Positions 36,917 through 46,266 of a stretch of DNA of 64,000 nucleotides are shown piece after piece. A program made the position numbers and the translations under genes. The notes beneath the pieces are model-generated. The model did not search any database. It had not been told where the DNA came from and was given only the letters and a program-made list of their open reading frames with translations. Source of the stretch: Nocardioides mangrovicus (lineage in GTDB: Bacteria; Actinomycetota; Actinomycetes; Propionibacteriales; Nocardioidaceae); NCBI RefSeq assembly GCF_003674065.1, contig NZ_RDBE01000007.1:440085-504084 (forward strand), read 5' to 3'. Position 1 is the stretch's first letter, and each line of letters starts with the position of its first letter.

Positions 36917-37673
36917 GGTCCGGGTCGGCGTCTCCGGCTGGACCTACGCGCCCTGGCGCGGCGACTTCTACCCAAAGGGCCTGCGGCAGCGCGACGAGCT
37001 CGCCTACGCCGCGGCCCGGCTCACCGCGATCGAGATCAACGGCTCCTTCTACGCCCTGCAGAAGCCGGAGTCCTACCGGCGCTGGCGCGAGGAGACACCG
37101 GACGACTTCGTCTTCGCGCTCAAGGGCAGTCGCTTCATCACCCACATGAAGAAGCTCGCCGACCCCGCGGAGCCGCTGCGCCGCTTCTTCGAGGGGGTCT
37201 GGGAGCTCGGGCCGAAGCTCGGGCCGGTGCTGTGGCAGCTGCCGCAGACCCACTCCTTCGACCCCGAGCGGCTCGATGCCTTCTTCGCCGCCGTCCCGCG
37301 GGAGAGCCCGGAGGGACGGCCCGTGCGTCACGCGCTGGAGTTCCGCAGCCCCACCTTCGCCACCTCGCAGGCCTACGACCTGCTGCGTCGCCACGATGTG
37401 GCCGTCGTGCTGGCCGACACCGCAGGCCGGTGGCCCCGGGTCGAAGAGGACACGGCCGGCTTCCGCTACGTGCGGCTGCACGGCGACCAGGAGCTCTACG
37501 CCAGCGGCTACGACGCCGCCGCGCTGGAGCGCTGGGCGGCCACCGTCTCCGACTGGGCGCAGCGGCAAGACGTCTTCGTCTTCTTCGACAACGACATCAA
37601 GGGCTACGCCCCGCGCGACGCCATGGGGCTCATCGAACGGCTGGCGCCGGGCCGAGGTGCCCAGAACAGCTGA
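36909..37673 (+). CDS. DUF72 (YecE-like) family protein
   Basis: 254 residues from GTG 36909 overlapping the sulfurtransferase end by 8 nt. VRVGVSGWTYAPWRGDFYPKGL, IEINGSFYALQKPESYRRWREETPDDFVFALKGSRFITH and FVFFDNDIKGYAPRDAMGL are diagnostic of DUF72, a TIM-barrel-like family without known activity. The pairing with the sulfurtransferase may be incidental. Beyond its stop lie repeats and a long hairpin. Confidence 0.88.
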   Translation: MAEVRVGVSGWTYAPWRGDFYPKGLRQRDELAYAAARLTAIEINGSFYALQKPESYRRWREETPDDFVFALKGSRFITHMKKLADPAEPLRRFFEGVWELGPKLGPVLWQLPQTHSFDPERLDAFFAAVPRESPEGRPVRHALEFRSPTFATSQAYDLLRRHDVAVVLADTAGRWPRVEEDTAGFRYVRLHGDQELYASGYDAAALERWAATVSDWAQRQDVFVFFDNDIKGYAPRDAMGLIERLAPGRGAQNS

Positions 37674-37728
37674 GGCGTCGCGTCCTCGCTCGTCTGGGCC
37701 GCTGAGGCGTCGCGTCCTCGCTCGTCCA
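37670..37728. repeat. Two direct copies of a 27-bp repeat
   Basis: CTGAGGCGTCGCGTCCTCGC with continuation CTCGTC occurs at 37670 and again at 37702, 32 bp apart. The first copy includes the DUF72 stop codon. The rest of the 37674-37836 gap has further GAGACGTCGC-like pieces and no gene. Confidence 0.75.
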
Positions 37729-37836
37729 GGTCCGTCGAGACGTCGCGCTTCGTTGTTGTGCCGAGACGTCGCATCCCGCGGGTCGTGGAGGGCGCTTCGC
37801 GCGGCGGGCGACCCGCACGATCCGACGTCTCGGCTC

Positions 37837-37887
37837 CATTCACTGGTGAGCTCAGCTGCCTGCGGCAGCTGCGCTCACCAGTGAATG
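37837..37887. terminator. 51-nt near-perfect hairpin between convergent genes
   Basis: Outer arms CATTCACTGGTGAGC / GCTCACCAGTGAATG are perfect 15-bp complements and inner arms CAGCTGCC / GGCAGCTG add 8 bp, with a single T/C mismatch between them and a 3-nt loop. The right arm contains the stop and the last four codons of the minus-strand reductase gene. It is placed as a bidirectional terminator for DUF72 and the reductase, without a clear U-tract. Confidence 0.6.
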
Positions 37888-39899
37888 CCGCGCAGCAGCT
37901 TGGCCAGCGCGATCTGCTCGCCCTGGGACTTCCCGACCCCGTCGGCGCCCCGACCCTCGACGTTCCGGGCAGCAGCGGAGTCCGGGAAGACCTGGTAGGC
38001 CAGGTGCAGCACCCGGAACGCCGTCTTCGGGGCGACGGTGTGGGCGACGGCACCGAGGTTGCCCAGCGCGGTGTTGATCTCGTGCGGCCGGTCGACCAAG
38101 GCGTCGAGCACCTTCTCTGCCGCCTGCGCCGGGCTGATGGTCGGGAACCGGTCGTAGAGCTTGGTGGGCGCGATCATCGGCGTCCGCACCAGCGGCATGT
38201 GGATGGAGGTGAAGGAGATCCCGTAGCCGACCAGCTCGGAGGCGACGACGTTGCTCCAGGAGTCCAGCGCCGACTTCGAGGCGACGTAGGCGGAGAAGCG
38301 CGGCGGGTTGGTCTGCACACCGATCGAGGACACGTTGACGATGTGGCCGCTGTGCTGCTCGCGCATCCGGGGCAGCAGCCCGATCACCATCCGGATGGCG
38401 CCGAAGTAGTTGAGCTGCATGGTGCGCTCGAAGTCGTGGAAGCGGTCCTCCGACAGCTTCAGCGAGCGCCGGATCGAGCGGCCGGCGTTGTTGACGACGT
38501 AGTCGACGTGCTCGAAGTCCTCACTGATCTGCTTGGTCAGCGAGTCGATGGCGTCGAGGTCGGAGAGGTCGCACGGGTAGACGTAGGCCTCGCCGTGCTG
38601 GGACTCGATCAGGTCGCGCAGCGCCTCGAGCTTCTCGCGGCCGCGCGCCACCAGGATCGGGACGCCGCCGACCTTGGCCACCTTGATCGCGGTGACCCGG
38701 CCGATGCCGGAGGAGGCACCGGTGATGACGACCGTCTTGCCCGAGAGCGCCTCGACCGCGCCCCGGTTGCTGCGCACCGAGTCGTCCAGGACGTCCTCCC
38801 ACCACGCCCACAGCACGGAGGCGTAGCCCTCCAGCAACGGCACCGAGAGCCCGGAGCCGGCCAAGGCCTTCTCGGTACGCCGGCTGGCGAAGACCGAGGG
38901 GAAGGTGACGTGCCCGACGACTGCCGGAGGGATGCCGAGGCGGCCGATGGTCTGCTCCAGCGCGATCCGGCCCAGGTCGGAGTGCAGCACCTGGTCGACG
39001 ATGGTCCGCGGACGCAGGAGGCGCGGCAGCAGCCCAGGCGGCACCAGCCGCTGGGTGGTGGTCCGGTCGACGGGCACCGCGAACTGCGGCGCCCCGGCGG
39101 CCGCGGAGAGCGTGTTGACCACCTCGACCAACGGCTGCGGCTCGGGGTTGACCAGGTGGAAGGTCTCGCCGTCCAGATCGGGCACGTGGGCCAGGTGGTC
39201 CATCGCCTTGGCCACGTAGTCGACCGGCACCAGGTTGGTGTCGCCGAGGTCGACACCGACCAGCGGCAGCCAGGCCGGGAGCACGTCGCGCACCCGCTTG
39301 AGCACGCCGAAGAAGTAGTAGGGCCCGTCGACCTTGTCCATCTCGCCGGTCTCGGAGTGCCCCACGACGATGGCCGGGCGGTAGACCCGCCACGGCACCG
39401 CCTGCTGCTGGCGCACCAGCTTCTCGGACTCGAACTTCGTGCGGTGGTAGGGCGAGGGGAGGCGCTGCCCCTCGTCGAACATGGTCTCGTCGAAGGTGCC
39501 CTCGTAGTCACCGGCCGCCGCGACCGAGGAGACCTGGTGGAAGCAACCGACGTCGAGAGCCTGCGCCAGCGCTAGCGCCTCGCGGGTGCCGCCGACGTTC
39601 AGCTCCTCGTTCATCTCATCGGAGGCCGTCATGTCGTAGATCGCCGCGACGTGGAAGAGGTGGTCGATCGAGCCGGCGTGCTCGGCCACCCAGGCCGGGT
39701 CGACACCGAGGCCCTCGGCGCCCAGGTCGCCCTCGACCGCGACCACCCGATCCGTGCCGAGCTGGCGGGCGAGCACGTCGATCTTTTGCTGAGAGCCCTC
39801 GCGCACCAGGCAGAACACCTGGCCGTCTCGATGGTCGACCAGCTCGCGCACCAGGTGCCGCCCGATGAACCCGGTCGCGCCGGTCACGAAGTACGCCAT
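37875..39899 (-). CDS. Two-domain SDR: fatty acyl-CoA reductase-like
   Basis: 674 residues combining two Rossmann reductases. The N-terminal extended SDR starts FVTGATGFIGRHLVREL and has SPYHRTKFESEKLV. The C-terminal classical SDR has VVITGASSGIGRV (about 390) and a YVASKSALDSW active site (about 538). This order matches bifunctional fatty acyl-CoA reductases such as Marinobacter enzymes and mycobacterial AcrA1, which reduce acyl-CoA to fatty alcohol. No wax-ester synthase is nearby. TAGCCT ends 7 nt before the ATG. The 3' end is part of a strong hairpin. Confidence 0.85.
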   Translation of the reverse strand: MAYFVTGATGFIGRHLVRELVDHRDGQVFCLVREGSQQKIDVLARQLGTDRVVAVEGDLGAEGLGVDPAWVAEHAGSIDHLFHVAAIYDMTASDEMNEELNVGGTREALALAQALDVGCFHQVSSVAAAGDYEGTFDETMFDEGQRLPSPYHRTKFESEKLVRQQQAVPWRVYRPAIVVGHSETGEMDKVDGPYYFFGVLKRVRDVLPAWLPLVGVDLGDTNLVPVDYVAKAMDHLAHVPDLDGETFHLVNPEPQPLVEVVNTLSAAAGAPQFAVPVDRTTTQRLVPPGLLPRLLRPRTIVDQVLHSDLGRIALEQTIGRLGIPPAVVGHVTFPSVFASRRTEKALAGSGLSVPLLEGYASVLWAWWEDVLDDSVRSNRGAVEALSGKTVVITGASSGIGRVTAIKVAKVGGVPILVARGREKLEALRDLIESQHGEAYVYPCDLSDLDAIDSLTKQISEDFEHVDYVVNNAGRSIRRSLKLSEDRFHDFERTMQLNYFGAIRMVIGLLPRMREQHSGHIVNVSSIGVQTNPPRFSAYVASKSALDSWSNVVASELVGYGISFTSIHMPLVRTPMIAPTKLYDRFPTISPAQAAEKVLDALVDRPHEINTALGNLGAVAHTVAPKTAFRVLHLAYQVFPDSAAARNVEGRGADGVGKSQGEQIALAKLLRGIHW

Positions 39900-39906
39900 G
39901 GGCGAC

Positions 39907-39912
39907 AGGCTA
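39907..39912 (-). promoter_or_regulatory. -10 element of the two-domain reductase gene
   Basis: The complement of 39907-39912 reads TAGCCT and ends 7 nt before the ATG at 39899. The distance fits a leaderless transcript. Confidence 0.5.
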
Positions 39913-39945
39913 GGCGGACGGGTCGAGGAGGACTACCTCTTGCGG

Positions 39946-40932
39946 CTACTCGCCGCGGCCGCCGCCGAACATGATCTCGTCCCAGCTGGGCACCGAGGCG
40001 CGCCGGTTCTTCCGGCCGGGTGTGGACTCGGGGCGGGGCAGCTGGGTGGGTGGCCGCGGTGGCTCGTCCTGCGCGGCAGGTTCCTCGGCGACCGGCTCGG
40101 TCGTCGAGGCGTCGTCGGCCGGCTCCTCAGCCGCCGGCTCCACCTCCACGGTGGGCTCCACGGTGTGCTCGACGGTGGGCTCGACATGCTGCCGGGGCAC
40201 CGAGGCGATCCAGTCGGCGTCGCCGTGCGAGACCAGCTCGATGGCGTCGTCACCGAGCTCGGCGTCGACGCCCGCACGCGGTGCCGGAGCCAGCCGCAGG
40301 CCCTCGGGGGCCGCCTCGGTGGTGGCGGCCCGACCACGAGCGGCGCCGTCGCCGACGAGCCAGCGACCCTCGTCGTCCTCGGCGGTGACGAAGTGGCCGG
40401 GCTGGTCGAAGACGAAGCGGGCCAGCCGCGACTCGGCGTCGTGGTGGTAGGCGGCGGTGAGCACCCAGCGGCCGTCCTCGCGCCGCCAGGCGTCCCACTC
40501 GATCGACTCGGGGTCGACGCCCTCCTCGCGCAACCGGACGGCCGCCGCGGGGCCGAGAGTGCGCACCTGACCGCCGGCGTCGCCGCTGCGGCGTCGCACG
40601 GACGCGGTCTGGGCGTTGCGCGCCACGTGGGCGCGCTCGGCCAGCACCGGCCCGGCGAAGATCATGACCTTCTCCACCGACGTGCCGGCGACGGCGGCGA
40701 CGTCCTCGGCCGACTCGCCCGCACGGATGCGGGACTGGATGTCGCGGGGTCGCAGCGTGCTCTCCACCGTCGGCTCCTTCCTGGTGAGCTGCCTCTCCGC
40801 CTGCTGGAGAGAGACGCCCAGCGTCTCCCGGAGCCGGTCGTCGATGGGGACCGCGTACTCCTCACCGTGTCCGTCCACCAGGACCAGCACCTTGCCGCCC
40901 CCGGTGAGCCTCACTGGTGTGAGGTCCCGCAT
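39946..40932 (-). CDS. sepH: Cell division protein SepH
   Basis: 328 residues. The conserved N-terminal DUF3071 domain (MRDLTPVRLTGGGKVLVLVDGHGEEYAVPID, then RPRDIQSRIRAGESAEDVAAVAG, a helix-turn-helix-like stretch) is followed by a variable Pro/Glu-rich linker rich in EPT/AEEP. The short conserved C-terminal motif RRASVPSWDEIMFG closes it. SepH of Streptomyces and mycobacteria binds FtsZ and promotes Z-ring assembly. A GTAGGAACGACG leader precedes the ATG. The gene stands alone. Confidence 0.93.
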   Translation of the reverse strand: MRDLTPVRLTGGGKVLVLVDGHGEEYAVPIDDRLRETLGVSLQQAERQLTRKEPTVESTLRPRDIQSRIRAGESAEDVAAVAGTSVEKVMIFAGPVLAERAHVARNAQTASVRRRSGDAGGQVRTLGPAAAVRLREEGVDPESIEWDAWRREDGRWVLTAAYHHDAESRLARFVFDQPGHFVTAEDDEGRWLVGDGAARGRAATTEAAPEGLRLAPAPRAGVDAELGDDAIELVSHGDADWIASVPRQHVEPTVEHTVEPTVEVEPAAEEPADDASTTEPVAEEPAAQDEPPRPPTQLPRPESTPGRKNRRASVPSWDEIMFGGGRGE

Positions 40933-41033
40933 CGTCGTTCCTACTCCTTCGTCCGCCTTGTCGCGACCCTACTGGCAAGCACAGGCCATCTCGTGCAAGC
41001 AGACACGCCGTGTCGGGTGTGACCTCGCCCAGC

Positions 41034-42326
41034 TCAGGGGCCGAGGACCCGGGTGAGGTAGTCGTTGCCGAAGACCCGCTCGGGGTCGAGCTTGTCGCGC
41101 CAAGCTGCCACGTCGTCCCACGCCGGGTAGGCGGGGGCCAGGTCGGCGGCCGTGCGGGTGTGCATCTTGCCCCAGTGCGGCCGGCCGTCGTGGGCGCGGA
41201 GCACCTGCTCCACCTCGGTGAAGTACGCGGTGTGGTCGGTGCGGTGGTTCACGTGGCAGGCCAGGTAGACGGTGTCGCGCCCGACGGCGGTGGACAGCGC
41301 GACGTCGTCGGCCGGGGCGTAGCGCACCTCCACGGGGAAGGAGATCCGCCACCCGCGGGCCTCGACGAGCCGACGCAGCTCGGCCAGCGCGCTCATGCCC
41401 GCCTCGGCCGGCACGGCGTACTCCATCTCCTTGAACCGCACCCGCCGTGGGCTGGTGAAGACCCGGTGCGCGACATCGGCGTACCGGCGCTCGCCCAGGG
41501 CCTGCGCCGAGACCTTCGCCAGCGGCGGCACCAGACCCGGTGCGGCGTCACCGAGCCGCTGCACCCCACCGAAGAGGGAGTTGGCCATCAGCTCGTCCTC
41601 GAGCAGCCGGCGCCAGCGGGGGAGCGGCGCCGAGCGCTCCTCGGGCACGCGGTCGTTGCGCTTGACCGAGAGCCGGTCGGTGTGGGGGAACCAGTACATC
41701 TCGTAGTAGTCGTGGGCGGCCACCTCCTCGGCGAAGGTCGCCAGCGCCCGGTCCCACCGCATCGGCGCCTCGTGCGCGTGCAGGGTGAACCGCTCCTCGA
41801 CGGCGAGCGTGAGGCTGGTCAGCACGCCGAGGGCGCCCAGGCCGACGCGCGCGACGGCGAACAGCTCGGGCTGGCTCTCGGCGTCGACCCGCAGCACGCT
41901 GCCGTCGCCGGTGACCAGCTCCATCGCCACGACCTGCGCGGCGAGCCCGGCCGTGCGCCCGCCGGTGCCGTGGGTGCCGGTCGAGACCGCTCCGGCCAGC
42001 GTCTGGGCGTCGATGTCGCCCATGTTGTGCAGGGAGAGACCCAGCCGGGTCAGGGTGAGGTTGAGCTCGCGCAGGCCCGTTCCGGCCAGCGCGGTGACGG
42101 TCATCGCCTCGCGGTCGACCGCGGTGATGCCGCGCAGCAGGTCGGGTCGCAGCATGACGCCGTCGGTGGCGGCGACCGCGGTGAAGGAGTGGCCCGAGCC
42201 GACCATCCGGACGGCGAGACCCTCCTCGCGGGCGCCGACGATCGCGGCAGCCACCTCGGCGGCATCGCGCGGCGCGAGCACGCGGCGGGGGCGGGCGACC
42301 ACGGTTCCGCTCCAGTTGCTCCACAC
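41034..42326 (-). CDS. FAD-linked lactone oxidase (D-arabinono-1,4-lactone oxidase type)
   Basis: 430 residues from GTG 42326. The start WSNWSGTVVARPRRVLAPRDAAEVAAAI and the FAD-binding RMVGSGHSFTAVAATDGVMLRPD followed by GDIDAQTLAGAVSTGTHGTG mark the VAO/aldonolactone oxidase family. In GSGHSF the His is the residue that carries covalent FAD in relatives. The C-terminal ALO domain ends RVFGNDYLTRVLGP. Sugar alcohols or aldonolactones are likely substrates. TATCCT lies 8 nt before the GTG. It is divergent from hemH. Confidence 0.87.
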   Translation of the reverse strand: MWSNWSGTVVARPRRVLAPRDAAEVAAAIVGAREEGLAVRMVGSGHSFTAVAATDGVMLRPDLLRGITAVDREAMTVTALAGTGLRELNLTLTRLGLSLHNMGDIDAQTLAGAVSTGTHGTGGRTAGLAAQVVAMELVTGDGSVLRVDAESQPELFAVARVGLGALGVLTSLTLAVEERFTLHAHEAPMRWDRALATFAEEVAAHDYYEMYWFPHTDRLSVKRNDRVPEERSAPLPRWRRLLEDELMANSLFGGVQRLGDAAPGLVPPLAKVSAQALGERRYADVAHRVFTSPRRVRFKEMEYAVPAEAGMSALAELRRLVEARGWRISFPVEVRYAPADDVALSTAVGRDTVYLACHVNHRTDHTAYFTEVEQVLRAHDGRPHWGKMHTRTAADLAPAYPAWDDVAAWRDKLDPERVFGNDYLTRVLGP

Positions 42327-42334
42327 GTCTCCCG

Positions 42335-42377
42335 AGGATAGGCCGTGGCGCGTGCGCTTCGGCGGCCTTTCTAGGAT
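42335..42377. promoter_or_regulatory. Divergent lactone oxidase / hemH -10 elements
   Basis: Plus-strand TAGGAT (42372-42377) ends 6 nt before the hemH GTG. Minus-strand TATCCT (complement of 42335-42340) ends 8 nt before the oxidase GTG. Both promoters sit in the 57-bp gap and both genes start with GTG. Confidence 0.5.
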
Positions 42378-42383
42378 GGGCTG

Positions 42384-43523
42384 GTGTCCGTGAGCGAGTC
42401 CGTCCCCGAGTCGCAGCCCGTGCTCAGCACCGACGTCTCCCCCTACGACGCGCTGCTGCTGGTCTCCTTCGGCGGACCCGAGCAGCCCGAGGACGTCGTG
42501 CCGTTCCTGCGCAACGTGACGGCGGGTCGCGACATCCCCGACGAACGGTTGGCCGAGGTCGGTGAGCACTACTACGCCTTCGGTGGCCGCAGCCCGATCA
42601 ACGACCAGAACCGGGCGCTGGCCGCCGCGATCCGCGAGGACCTCGCCGGGGCGGGCGTCGACCTCCCGATCTACTGGGGCAACCGCAACTGGGGTCCGTT
42701 CCTGCTCGACGAGCTGCGCCGGATGCGCGACGACGGCGTGCGCCGCGCGCTGTGCCTGGTGACCTCGGCGTACTCCTCCTACTCCGGGTGCCGGCAGTAC
42801 CGCGAGGACCTCACCGTGGCGCGCGAAGCACTGCTGGCCGAGGGTGGCGCCCCACCCCCCGAGCTCGACAAGGCCCGGGTCTACTTCAACCACCCCGGCT
42901 TCGTGGAGCCCATGGTCGACGCGACGCTCGCGGCCCTGGCCGACCTGCCCGACGACGTGCGTCGCGAGGCCGAGCTGGTCTTCGTCACCCACTCCGTGCC
43001 CGAGCAGATGAACGAGGCCAGCGGCCCGCTCGGTCGGGCCTACGTCGCCCAGCACCGCAGCACGGCGGCGGAGGTGGTCGAGCGGGTGCGCCTGGAGACC
43101 GGGCTGCGCCACGGCGCCGAGCTGGTGTACTGCTCGCGCTCGGGCTCGCCGCGGATCCCATGGCTGGAGCCCGACGTGAACGACCACCTGCGCGCGCTCG
43201 CCACACGCGGCGCCAAGGCCGTGGTGCTGGTGCCGATCGGGTTCGTCTCCGACCACATGGAGGTCGTCTACGACCTCGACACCGAGGCGCTGGCCACCGC
43301 CGGCGAGCTGGGCCTGCCGTGCGTACGCGCCGCGACCGCCGGGGTCGACCCGAGGTTCGTGGCCATGGTGCGTGACCTGCTGCTGGAGCGGGCGGCCGGG
43401 GAGCGCGGTGAGGACCCGGTCCGCACGGCGGTCGGCTCGCTACCCGCGGCCTGGGACCGGTGCGCGCCGGGCTGCTGCACGAACCCGCGGTCCACACGCC
43501 CGGCCGTCGTGGGCAGCCGGTGA
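42384..43523 (+). CDS. hemH: Ferrochelatase (coproporphyrin type) with [2Fe-2S] motif
   Basis: 379 residues that insert iron into coproporphyrin III in the actinobacterial heme route. [47 protein letters not shown] and the catalytic-His segment [11 protein letters not shown] are complete. The C-terminal CAPGCC (with an upstream Cys) fits the [2Fe-2S] ligands of actinobacterial ferrochelatases. The N-terminal 20 residues are an extra acidic leader. Its TGA overlaps the GTG of the inositol-phosphatase-like gene. Confidence 0.93.
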   Translation: MSVSESVPESQPVLSTDVSPYDALLLVSFGGPEQPEDVVPFLRNVTAGRDIPDERLAEVGEHYYAFGGRSPINDQNRALAAAIREDLAGAGVDLPIYWGNRNWGPFLLDELRRMRDDGVRRALCLVTSAYSSYSGCRQYREDLTVAREALLAEGGAPPPELDKARVYFNHPGFVEPMVDATLAALADLPDDVRREAELVFVTHSVPEQMNEASGPLGRAYVAQHRSTAAEVVERVRLETGLRHGAELVYCSRSGSPRIPWLEPDVNDHLRALATRGAKAVVLVPIGFVSDHMEVVYDLDTEALATAGELGLPCVRAATAGVDPRFVAMVRDLLLERAAGERGEDPVRTAVGSLPAAWDRCAPGCCTNPRSTRPAVVGSR

Positions 43524-44371
43524 CCCGGCCGTACGCCGATCTGCTCGACCTGGCGGTCGGGGCGGCGGCCGAGGCCGCGGAGCTGGTGCTGCGCATGCGC
43601 ACGGAGGGGGTCGACGTGGCGGGGGAGAAGAGCTCCCCGACCGACATCGTCACCCGCGCCGACCACGCCGCCGAGGACCTGCTGCGTACGCGGCTGCTCT
43701 CGGCGCGCCCCGACGACGGCTTCCTCGGCGAGGAGGGCGACGACCTGCCCGGCACCTCCGGCCTGCGCTGGGTCGTCGACCCGATCGACGGCACCGTCAA
43801 CTACCTCTACGGCCACCGTGCGTACGCGGTGTGCGTCGCCGTCGAGCAGGTCGACCACGACGGCGCCGACGGCACCGACGGTGCTGGCCGGGTCGTGGCC
43901 GCCGTGGTGCACGCGCCGGCGCTGGGGGAGGTCTACACCGCCACCCTCGGCGGCGGTGCGTACTGCAACGGCGAGCCGATCGCCGTGCGCGACGTCGTGC
44001 CGATGGAGCAGCGCCTGATCGGCACCGGCTTCAACTACGTCCGCGAGGTCCGACTGGCCCAGGCCGGCTACGTGGCCCGGCTGCTGGAGCGGGTGCGCGA
44101 CGTCCGCCGCGGCGGCTCGGCCGCCCTGGACCTGTGCAGCGTGGCCGCCGGGCGTCTCGACGGCTACGCCGAGGAGGGCACCCACCCCTGGGATGACGCC
44201 GCGGCGGGGCTGGTCGCGGCCGAGGCGGGCGCCGAGGTGGCCATCTGGACCAGTCCGGCGGGAAACCGCCTCACGGTGGCCGCACCAAAGGGTGATTTCT
44301 CCGGATTCGCCGACGTTCTCGCCGAATCGGGATTCGTCGGGAACACGGCGGGGAACACCAGCGTTCACTGA
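43520..44371 (+). CDS. Inositol monophosphatase family protein (SuhB-like)
   Basis: 283 residues from the GTG in the GTGA overlap with hemH. The metal-binding motifs are [20 protein letters not shown] and [19 protein letters not shown], with [14 protein letters not shown] upstream. It should hydrolyse inositol-1-phosphate or a related sugar phosphate. Mycobacterial suhB occupies the same neighbourhood. Coupling to hemH is local to this genome or lineage. Confidence 0.9.
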   Translation: MTRPYADLLDLAVGAAAEAAELVLRMRTEGVDVAGEKSSPTDIVTRADHAAEDLLRTRLLSARPDDGFLGEEGDDLPGTSGLRWVVDPIDGTVNYLYGHRAYAVCVAVEQVDHDGADGTDGAGRVVAAVVHAPALGEVYTATLGGGAYCNGEPIAVRDVVPMEQRLIGTGFNYVREVRLAQAGYVARLLERVRDVRRGGSAALDLCSVAAGRLDGYAEEGTHPWDDAAAGLVAAEAGAEVAIWTSPAGNRLTVAAPKGDFSGFADVLAESGFVGNTAGNTSVH

Positions 44372-44501
44372 CTCCGGTGTCACCGCCACGTGTGGCGGGA
44401 CGTGTTGTGCGCGACACGGCACGTATGGGGGATGCGCGAGCTTGTTCCGTCGTGCACAATCTGGCGCCGAAGACGTCTGAGGAGAAAAAGAGGAACCCGA
44501 C

Positions 44502-44792
44502 ATGGCCACCGACTACGACGCGCCACGCAAGACCGACGAGGACCAGAGCGAAGAGAGCATCGAGGAGCTCAAGGCCCGTCGTCACGACAAGAACTCCGGC
44601 AAGGTCGACGAGGACGAGGCCGAGGCCGCCGAATCGTTCGAGCTGCCCGGAGCCGACCTGTCCCACGAGGAGCTGGCCGTGGAGGTCAAGCCCCGTCAGG
44701 ACGACGAGTTCACCTGCATGAGCTGCTTCCTGGTGCACCACCGCAGCCAGCTCGCCGACACGAAGAAGATGATCTGCCGCGACTGCGCCTAG
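44502..44792 (+). CDS. DUF4193 family protein
   Basis: 96 residues, a family conserved across Actinobacteria (M. tuberculosis Rv2699c). The N-terminal half is very acidic and Lys-rich (YDAPRKTDEDQSEESIEELKAR). The C-terminus has CMSC and CRDC, a probable zinc-binding pair. The purine-rich GAGGAGAAAAAGAGGAA lies upstream of the ATG, and the gene has a 130-nt upstream region, unlike its leaderless neighbours. Function is unknown. A strong hairpin terminator follows. Confidence 0.88.
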   Translation: MATDYDAPRKTDEDQSEESIEELKARRHDKNSGKVDEDEAEAAESFELPGADLSHEELAVEVKPRQDDEFTCMSCFLVHHRSQLADTKKMICRDCA

Positions 44793-44828
44793 GAGCGCAC
44801 CTCACTGTCTTCGGCACCGTCTTCGACC

Positions 44829-44856
44829 CGAGACCCCCGCGATCGCGGGGGTCTCG
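44829..44856. terminator. Perfect 28-bp palindromic terminator hairpin
   Basis: The 28 bp are perfectly self-complementary: CGAGACCCCCGCGA followed by its exact complement. A short T-containing run (gttgcgtt) follows on the plus strand. It lies 36 nt after DUF4193 and can also serve the convergent DUF4235 gene. Confidence 0.8.
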
Positions 44857-44891
44857 TTGCGTTCCGGAGTGCTCAGCTCTCGGGCGAGTGC

Positions 44892-45206
44892 TCAGCGCTC
44901 CTGGTCGTCCTTGCGCAGGTCGGGCGGGAGGTGGCCGGTGGACTTCACGTAGTACCGCGCAGCGCGGCGGCCGGCGTACATCCTGGCCAGCGCCACGATC
45001 GCGCCGCTGGCCACCGCCCAGGCGACCGCCTCGCGCACGGCGACGTCGGGGTCGGCCGGGTTGGCCGGCGGCTGCTTGCCGGTGGCGGCCTTCCAGCCGG
45101 AGTTGAGTGCCTTGCGGGCCACGGTGGCGGCGGCGATGCCGGACACCGCGGACAAGACCGCCCAGGACTTCGAGCTGGACTTCTCGCCCTTGTTCTTCTT
45201 GGCCAT
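44892..45206 (-). CDS. DUF4235 family small membrane protein
   Basis: 104 residues. A Lys/Ser-rich start is followed by two hydrophobic stretches (WAVLSAVSGIAAATVARKALNSGWKAATG and AVAWAVASGAIVALARMYAGRRAARYY). The ARKALNSGWKAATGKQPPANP pattern is the DUF4235 signature. Function is unknown. TAGGGT ends 6 nt before the ATG. Confidence 0.82.
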   Translation of the reverse strand: MAKKNKGEKSSSKSWAVLSAVSGIAAATVARKALNSGWKAATGKQPPANPADPDVAVREAVAWAVASGAIVALARMYAGRRAARYYVKSTGHLPPDLRKDDQER

Positions 45207-45212
45207 GGGACC

Positions 45213-45218
45213 ACCCTA
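45213..45218 (-). promoter_or_regulatory. -10 element of the DUF4235 gene
   Basis: The complement of 45213-45218 is TAGGGT, ending 6 nt before the ATG at 45206. Confidence 0.5.
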
Positions 45219-45280
45219 ACGAGAGGTGGGGTGGGGATCGGTCGCGGTCGGCGCCGGGAATGAGGGGGCAACCTCCGGCG

Positions 45281-45721
45281 TCAGCCCTGCAGCGCCGCCA
45301 CGAGCCGCTCGGGATGACGGCTGGCGATCAGCCAGTACGGAGCGGGGTCGGCCGGGTCGAGCACCGGCACCCGTACCGCGGTGGTCAGGTAGGGGCGGCT
45401 GAGCAGGAAGGCGCGTGCGTCGGCGTCGACTCCGAGCACCCGGCGGGTCTGGGCGACGTCGAGCGCCACCGGGGTGCCCAGCAGGCCCCGGGCGATGTGG
45501 GCCCGTCCGGCACGCAGCTCGGCGCCGGTGACCACCACGCGGGCCGAGCCGATGTAGGCCAGCAGGCCGTAGGTGACGGCGGCGAAGGCCCCGGTGCCGG
45601 TCCAGGCCAGCCAGGCCGGAGTCGAGACGATCATGGCCAGCCAGATCACCGCCAGGGACATGGTGGCCTGCACCCACCACCGCAGCGGCGGCACGAGCCG
45701 CTCGCTGTAGGCCGCCTCCAC
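45281..45721 (-). CDS. DUF3093 family membrane protein
   Basis: 146 residues from a GTG. The opening YSERLVPPLRWWVQATMSLAVIWLAM and a second hydrophobic segment give two membrane helices, followed by a cytoplasmic domain with LRAGRAHIARGLLG and DARAFLLSRPYLTTAVRVPVLDPADPAPYWLIASRHPERLVAAL. This matches DUF3093, the M. tuberculosis Rv2698 type, which is likewise divergent from dut. Function is unknown. Confidence 0.87.
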   Translation of the reverse strand: MEAAYSERLVPPLRWWVQATMSLAVIWLAMIVSTPAWLAWTGTGAFAAVTYGLLAYIGSARVVVTGAELRAGRAHIARGLLGTPVALDVAQTRRVLGVDADARAFLLSRPYLTTAVRVPVLDPADPAPYWLIASRHPERLVAALQG

Positions 45722-45760
45722 AGGGGGTCAGCCTGCCAAACGCCGCGCGTCGCGGCTGAG

Positions 45761-45766
45761 TAGGGT
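45761..45766 (+). promoter_or_regulatory. -10 element of the dut operon
   Basis: TAGGGT ends 8 nt before the dut GTG, close to a leaderless spacing. Confidence 0.4.
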
Positions 45767-45774
45767 CACGCGCT

Positions 45775-46266
45775 GTGGAGAACGCGGTCGATCCCTCGGT
45801 GCAGATCCTGGTGCATCGCCTCGACGCCGGCCTGCCCCTGCCGGCGTACGCCCACCCCGGCGACGCCGGGGCCGATCTGCACACCGCGGTCGACGTCACC
45901 CTCGCCCCGGGAGAGCGCGTCCTGGTGCCCACCGGGTTGGCCGTGGCGCTTCCGGAGGGCTACGTCGCGCTGGTGCACCCGCGCTCGGGACTGGCCGCCC
46001 GGCACGGGCTGACGGTGCTCAACACCCCCGGCACGGTGGACGCGGGCTACCGCGGCGAGATCAAGGTGCTGCTGGTCAACCTCGACCCGCGGGAGCCGGT
46101 GAGTCTCACCCGTGGCGACCGGGTGGCCCAGCTCGTGGTGCAGCGAGTGGAGCACGCCCGCTTCGTGGAGACCGAGCTGCTTCCGCAGTCGCTTCGCGGG
46201 ACCGGGGGATACGGTTCGACCGGAGGGTTCGCCACCAGTGAGCCGACGACGGAGGAGACGACGTGA
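45775..46266 (+). CDS. dut: dUTP diphosphatase
   Basis: 163 residues from GTG 45775. The five trimeric dUTPase motifs are visible: [45 protein letters not shown] and the C-terminal [12 protein letters not shown] that closes the active site. It prevents uracil entering DNA and supplies dUMP. The stop overlaps the DUF3710 start, so it heads a four-gene translationally coupled operon. Confidence 0.97.
   Translation: MENAVDPSVQILVHRLDAGLPLPAYAHPGDAGADLHTAVDVTLAPGERVLVPTGLAVALPEGYVALVHPRSGLAARHGLTVLNTPGTVDAGYRGEIKVLLVNLDPREPVSLTRGDRVAQLVVQRVEHARFVETELLPQSLRGTGGYGSTGGFATSEPTTEETT

Noticed and set aside
44372-44501. Short plus-strand frames between the inositol phosphatase and DUF4193 genes
   Set aside because: They have no conserved motif and overlap the likely promoter and ribosome site of DUF4193.
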